A stretch of 41,830 nucleotides of DNA from assembly GCA_903834705.1 (NCBI GenBank), contig CAILKF010000004.1:1-41830 (forward strand). The letters are read 5' to 3'. This stretch comes from an uncultured Actinomycetes bacterium (GTDB lineage: Bacteria; Actinomycetota; Actinomycetes; Nanopelagicales; Nanopelagicaceae). A program made the translations under genes and the position numbers. Below are positions 37,704 through 41,830 of the stretch, one piece after another. Position 1 is the stretch's first letter, and the number at the start of each line of letters is the position of its first letter. The notes beneath the pieces were generated by a model. That model worked only from the letters and a program-made list of their open reading frames with translations. It made no database searches and had not been told where the DNA came from.

Positions 37704-38726
37704 TTACAAACCGCCTTCTGAGCTGAAACGAGCAGTAAATTTCGTCTCCATAACGGATTCTTTCTGTGGGCCTCCCTTGAGGACTTCCAACATGAGGTGC
37801 GCGGCTTCTGCGCCAATTGCTTTCGCATCTCGATAAACAGATGAAATCTGTGGCGAGAAAACATCAAAAAGTGGCCACTCATCTAGCGCCACGAACGCCA
37901 AATCTTTTCCAATCTTGATGCCCATTTCATTGAGCGCGCGAAGTGCGCCGGAGGTTGAACCAATTCCACCAGTGATAAGTGCTGTTGGTCGAGGTTTCTT
38001 CGCCATCAATGTGCGAGTGTGAACAAATGCATATTCAGCGTCGAATCCGCCAAGTGCTAGAAGTGCTTCATTAATTTCTTTACCGGCATCGGCAAAAGCT
38101 TGCTTGAATCCACTCATGCGATTTCTAGTGGAGTAAACATTTTCAGCTCCTGTGATGAAACTAATCTTGGTATGTCCAGCATCCAACAAATGTTTAGTTG
38201 CCTCATAAACTCCATCATGGTGATCTGTGATAACTGCGCTTGCTTGCAAACCTTTAACTTCGCGGTCAAGTAAAACCAACGGGGCGCGTAATGAGACGAT
38301 AGTTTTCTTTACAGATGGCGAATCTTCAGCAACAAGGGACGCAATAACTCCATCAACTCTGCGACGACGTAGGAGCAGAAAATTCTTAGATTCAGTTTCG
38401 ATACTTCCATCTGAGTTCATTAAAATCATTGAATAACCATGGCGTCTTAATTCTTGTTCGCACGCACGTGCAATAAGTGCATAGAGTGGGTTTGAAATAT
38501 CGCGGATAATGAATCCAATTGTTCGCGTACTTCCGCTACGCAATGATTGTGCTAATAGATCTGGTTCGTAACCAAGTGCTGCAACTGCTTCTTCAACGCG
38601 AGCGCGCATTGCAGGCGATACATCTGGATGACCTGACATCACACGAGAAACACTTGATAGGGCTACTCCCGCCCGAGCTGCAACATCGCGAATGGTGATA
38701 TTGCCGGTAAATGTTTCCTCTGGCAT
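37704..38726 (-). CDS. LacI-family transcriptional regulator
   Basis: ITIRDVAARAGVALSSVSRVMSGHPDVSPAMRARVEEAVAALGYEPDLLAQSLRSG HTH; periplasmic-binding-like effector domain. Start ATG 38726. Confidence 0.93.
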   Translation of the reverse strand: MPEETFTGNITIRDVAARAGVALSSVSRVMSGHPDVSPAMRARVEEAVAALGYEPDLLAQSLRSGSTRTIGFIIRDISNPLYALIARACEQELRRHGYSMILMNSDGSIETESKNFLLLRRRRVDGVIASLVAEDSPSVKKTIVSLRAPLVLLDREVKGLQASAVITDHHDGVYEATKHLLDAGHTKISFITGAENVYSTRNRMSGFKQAFADAGKEINEALLALGGFDAEYAFVHTRTLMAKKPRPTALITGGIGSTSGALRALNEMGIKIGKDLAFVALDEWPLFDVFSPQISSVYRDAKAIGAEAAHLMLEVLKGGPQKESVMETKFTARFSSEGGL

Positions 38727-38772
38727 GGCGCCTGTATCCCTGTCCTTGACAACAAATAGATATCTCGTAGAA

Positions 38773-38786
38773 TGGAACCGATTCCA
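38773..38786. promoter_or_regulatory. LacI-family operator
   Basis: TGGAACCGATTCCA (reverse TGGAATCGGTTCCA), TGGAA-NCGN-TTCCA palindrome in the lacI-like/enolase divergent region. Confidence 0.8.
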
Positions 38787-38835
38787 GAATTTTGACACAT
38801 TTCCAGCAAAATTACGAGAGCAAGGGTAGGAAAAG

Positions 38836-39972
38836 ATGGCGAACAAGGATTTAACAATCACAGGTATCGAAACCGAGCAGATTCGTGTGCCACTTGAGCG
38901 CACCTACCGAGGTAGTCATTACAAGATGACCCACCGCTCAACAATCATCACGCGCGTGCATACAGCAAGCGGGCTCGTCGGTGAAGCGTACGCCGGAGAC
39001 GAAGATGCAGGACTTGAAGAAATTGATGGAATCATTCATGACGAGATCGCGCCTGTTCTCTTAGGGCAAGACGCATCAGCAATCGAACTCTGTTGGGAAC
39101 TTGCACGCCCTGCAACATGGAATATCTTGCGTGATCGCCGCTTAGGGCTTGTTGCATGCGCATCTCTCGATGTCACACTCTGGGATCTATTTGCACGCTC
39201 TCTCGAAGTACCACTATGGAAACTATGGGGCGGATACCGCTCAAGTGTTCCTGTTATAACAATTGGTGGTTACTACGGAAGCGACCTCACCATTAAAGAA
39301 GAGGTTGAATACCTAGTCAAAGAAGAATTTGCAGGAATGAAATTCAAAATCGGTGGCATGACCCCTGATGAAGATGCGAAACGATTCAAAGAAGCTCGCA
39401 AAGTAGGCGGAGATAATTTCCGCATCGCAGTTGATGCTAACCAGGGTTACACCCCGGCTGAAGCAATCCGATTCTCACACCTTGTAGCCGATGATAATTT
39501 GCTCTGGTTTGAAGAACCATGCCAATGGCAAAACGATCGCCGCGGTATGCGCGATGTGCGCTTTGCTGGCGGAGTGGCTGTCTGCGCCGGACAAAGTGAG
39601 TTCTCTGCAGCAGGATGTCGCGACTTGATGGAACAAGGTTCTATTGATTTTTGTAACTTTGATTCATCGTGGTCAGGTGGACCAACTGAATGGCGCAAAG
39701 TTGCTGGAATGGCAACTGTTTACGATGTGAAGATGGCTCACCATGAAGAAGCCCAAGTTGCAGCTCACTTGCTCGCCTCTATTCCTCACGGAACATATCT
39801 TGAATATTTCCACCCAAAACGCGATCCAATTTGGCACAACATCATTGCCAACCGTCCAAAACTAAAAGATGGTCGTATCCAACTCAACGATCGCCCAGGA
39901 CTTGGGTGGGAGTTAGATCAGGATTACATCAAGAAATATCGTATTAATTCACGCATGACTGAAAAGAAGTAA
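38836..39972 (+). CDS. Mandelate racemase/muconate lactonizing enzyme family (enolase superfamily)
   Basis: GMKFKIGG, AVDANQGYT, WFEEPCQWQ, CAGQSEFS, MAHHEEAQVAAHLL. Confidence 0.92.
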   Translation: MANKDLTITGIETEQIRVPLERTYRGSHYKMTHRSTIITRVHTASGLVGEAYAGDEDAGLEEIDGIIHDEIAPVLLGQDASAIELCWELARPATWNILRDRRLGLVACASLDVTLWDLFARSLEVPLWKLWGGYRSSVPVITIGGYYGSDLTIKEEVEYLVKEEFAGMKFKIGGMTPDEDAKRFKEARKVGGDNFRIAVDANQGYTPAEAIRFSHLVADDNLLWFEEPCQWQNDRRGMRDVRFAGGVAVCAGQSEFSAAGCRDLMEQGSIDFCNFDSSWSGGPTEWRKVAGMATVYDVKMAHHEEAQVAAHLLASIPHGTYLEYFHPKRDPIWHNIIANRPKLKDGRIQLNDRPGLGWELDQDYIKKYRINSRMTEKK

Positions 39973-40033
39973 CGCGTAGCGGGTATAAAACTGGCACCAA
40001 ATAACTACAAATTAATACTAAGTCTGACTGTAG

Positions 40034-40070
40034 AGCTAGAAGTGCTAAATAATCTTAAGCGCTTCTAGCT
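40034..40070. terminator. Inverted repeat, candidate (bidirectional) terminator
   Basis: AGCTAGAAGTGC...GCGCTTCTAGCT at the convergent ends of the enolase gene and the glutaredoxin-like gene; overlaps the 3' end of the latter. Confidence 0.5.
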
Positions 40071-40299
40071 TTGCTTTTAGGTCATTATCTGATGGTTCAG
40101 TCATATGGGTGCCATCAGGGAAGATAATGACAGGAATTGAACGTACTCCCCCATTGATTTCAATCACCTTATCTGAGGCGGTGACATCTGCTTCGACATC
40201 AATGACTGTGTACTTAACATCTAACGAATCCATCAGTCTCTTAGAACGACGACAATCTCCACACCAATCTGCTGCATACATGATGATTTCTTGAGACAT
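40045..40299 (-). CDS. Glutaredoxin/mycoredoxin-like protein (CGDC active site)
   Basis: MYAADWCGDCRRSKRLMDSLDVKYTVIDVEAD; GGVRSIPVIIFPDG cis-Pro motif. Confidence 0.88.
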   Translation of the reverse strand: MSQEIIMYAADWCGDCRRSKRLMDSLDVKYTVIDVEADVTASDKVIEINGGVRSIPVIIFPDGTHMTEPSDNDLKAKLEALKII

Positions 40300-40310
40300 T
40301 TTTATACTCC

Positions 40311-41057
<747 letters not shown>

Positions 41058-41830
41058 CTACGCTCCCAACACTTTCTCGAACTTTTTAGTTTGAGTAAAT
41101 GGACCCACGAGTGCAAGCGTAGGTCTTTGGAGCAAAAACTCGCTAGCGACTTTACGGACAGCCTCTGGTGTCACGCTTGAAATTTCATTGAGAATCTCAT
41201 CGAAGCCCATGATCTCTCCATAAACGATCTCACTTTTCCCAATTCGACTCATGCGTGATCCAGAATCCTCTTGGCTCAAAACCAACGAGCCTCTCACTGC
41301 CCCTTTTGCTCGGGCAATTTCCGCACTCGTCATTCCATTTTCGGCAACGTCTGCTAATACTTCGCGAATGATTTCTACGACTTCAACTGCCTTTGACGGA
41401 TGCGAGCCTGCATAAAATCCTAGAACTCCAGTACCTGCAAATTGTTGAGCAAAGGAATAAACCGAATAAGCAAGACCGCGCTTTTCGCGGATCTCCTGGA
41501 AAAGTCTCGATGACATTCCTCCACCAAGTGCTGCCGACAAAATACCCATTGTGAAACGACGATCATCATTGCGGGCAACACCTTCTAGACCATAAAACAT
41601 ATGAGCTTGCTCAGTCTTTCGATGTATTAAACCAACAGATTGTTGAGACCTTGTCTTGACCGGCGTATTAGCGCGAACTTGAGGACTCCCCGTAACGTTC
41701 AAGAAGCCATCTCGGGAGAGAGCTTTTTCAACCATCTCGACAACTTTTTTATGTTTGATATTTCCTGCAACGGCAACAACTAAATCTTGTGGCAGATAAC
41801 GCTTCTTATAATAATTGAAAACGGCATTTC
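41058..41830 (-). CDS. M16-family zinc peptidase (C-terminal part; continues past window)
   Basis: NAVFNYYKKRYLPQDLVVAVAGNIKHKKVVEMV...GLAYSVYSFAQQFAGTGVLGFYAGSHP; open to window edge. Confidence 0.92.
   Translation of the reverse strand, partial: NAVFNYYKKRYLPQDLVVAVAGNIKHKKVVEMVEKALSRDGFLNVTGSPQVRANTPVKTRSQQSVGLIHRKTEQAHMFYGLEGVARNDDRRFTMGILSAALGGGMSSRLFQEIREKRGLAYSVYSFAQQFAGTGVLGFYAGSHPSKAVEVVEIIREVLADVAENGMTSAEIARAKGAVRGSLVLSQEDSGSRMSRIGKSEIVYGEIMGFDEILNEISSVTPEAVRKVASEFLLQRPTLALVGPFTQTKKFEKVLGA

Noticed and set aside
37703-37882. N-terminal extension of the 36509-37882 ORF (MSGHFLMFSRHR...)
   Set aside because: Overlaps the LacI coding sequence; GTG 37702 immediately after the LacI stop is the better start.
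38727-38903. N-terminal extension of the LacI ORF to 38903
   Set aside because: Would cover the LacI operator and the divergent enolase start; HTH begins just after ATG 38726.

Overview
Gene-dense accessory catabolic region of a low/medium-GC actinobacterium-like genome; lineage is a guess from codon usage, compactness and IclR/LacI/Dpp content. It encodes two peptide/opine-type ABC transporters: a left-edge one (permease fragment plus substrate-binding protein) and a complete one at 14531-19869. It also encodes five neutral-ceramidase-like hydrolase paralogs, a tandem pair of aspartoacylase/succinylglutamate-desuccinylase-like enzymes, four enolase-superfamily proteins, five SDRs, a creatininase, a phosphotriesterase-like protein with an apparent N-terminal frameshift, RidA, CitE-like, CaiB-like, MmgE/PrpD and DapA-like proteins, and a 2-oxoacid dehydrogenase E1alpha/E1beta with a stand-alone lipoyl domain. 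IclR and LacI regulators are present, and housekeeping dapB and an M16 peptidase lie at the right edge. The strongest non-gene signal is a composite 26-bp operator, CCKAMY-N3-GTTMGG-N5-CCGAAC, found at three places: the iclR/dapA-like divergent promoter and upstream of both ABC substrate-binding protein genes. At the two transporter copies it is followed by an identical N7-TTGACAC-N19-ACTTA arrangement. This suggests one IclR-type regulator couples both transporters to the hydrolase cluster, a candidate undescribed scavenging regulon for N-acylated or amide/lactone-containing acid-sugar-like compounds.
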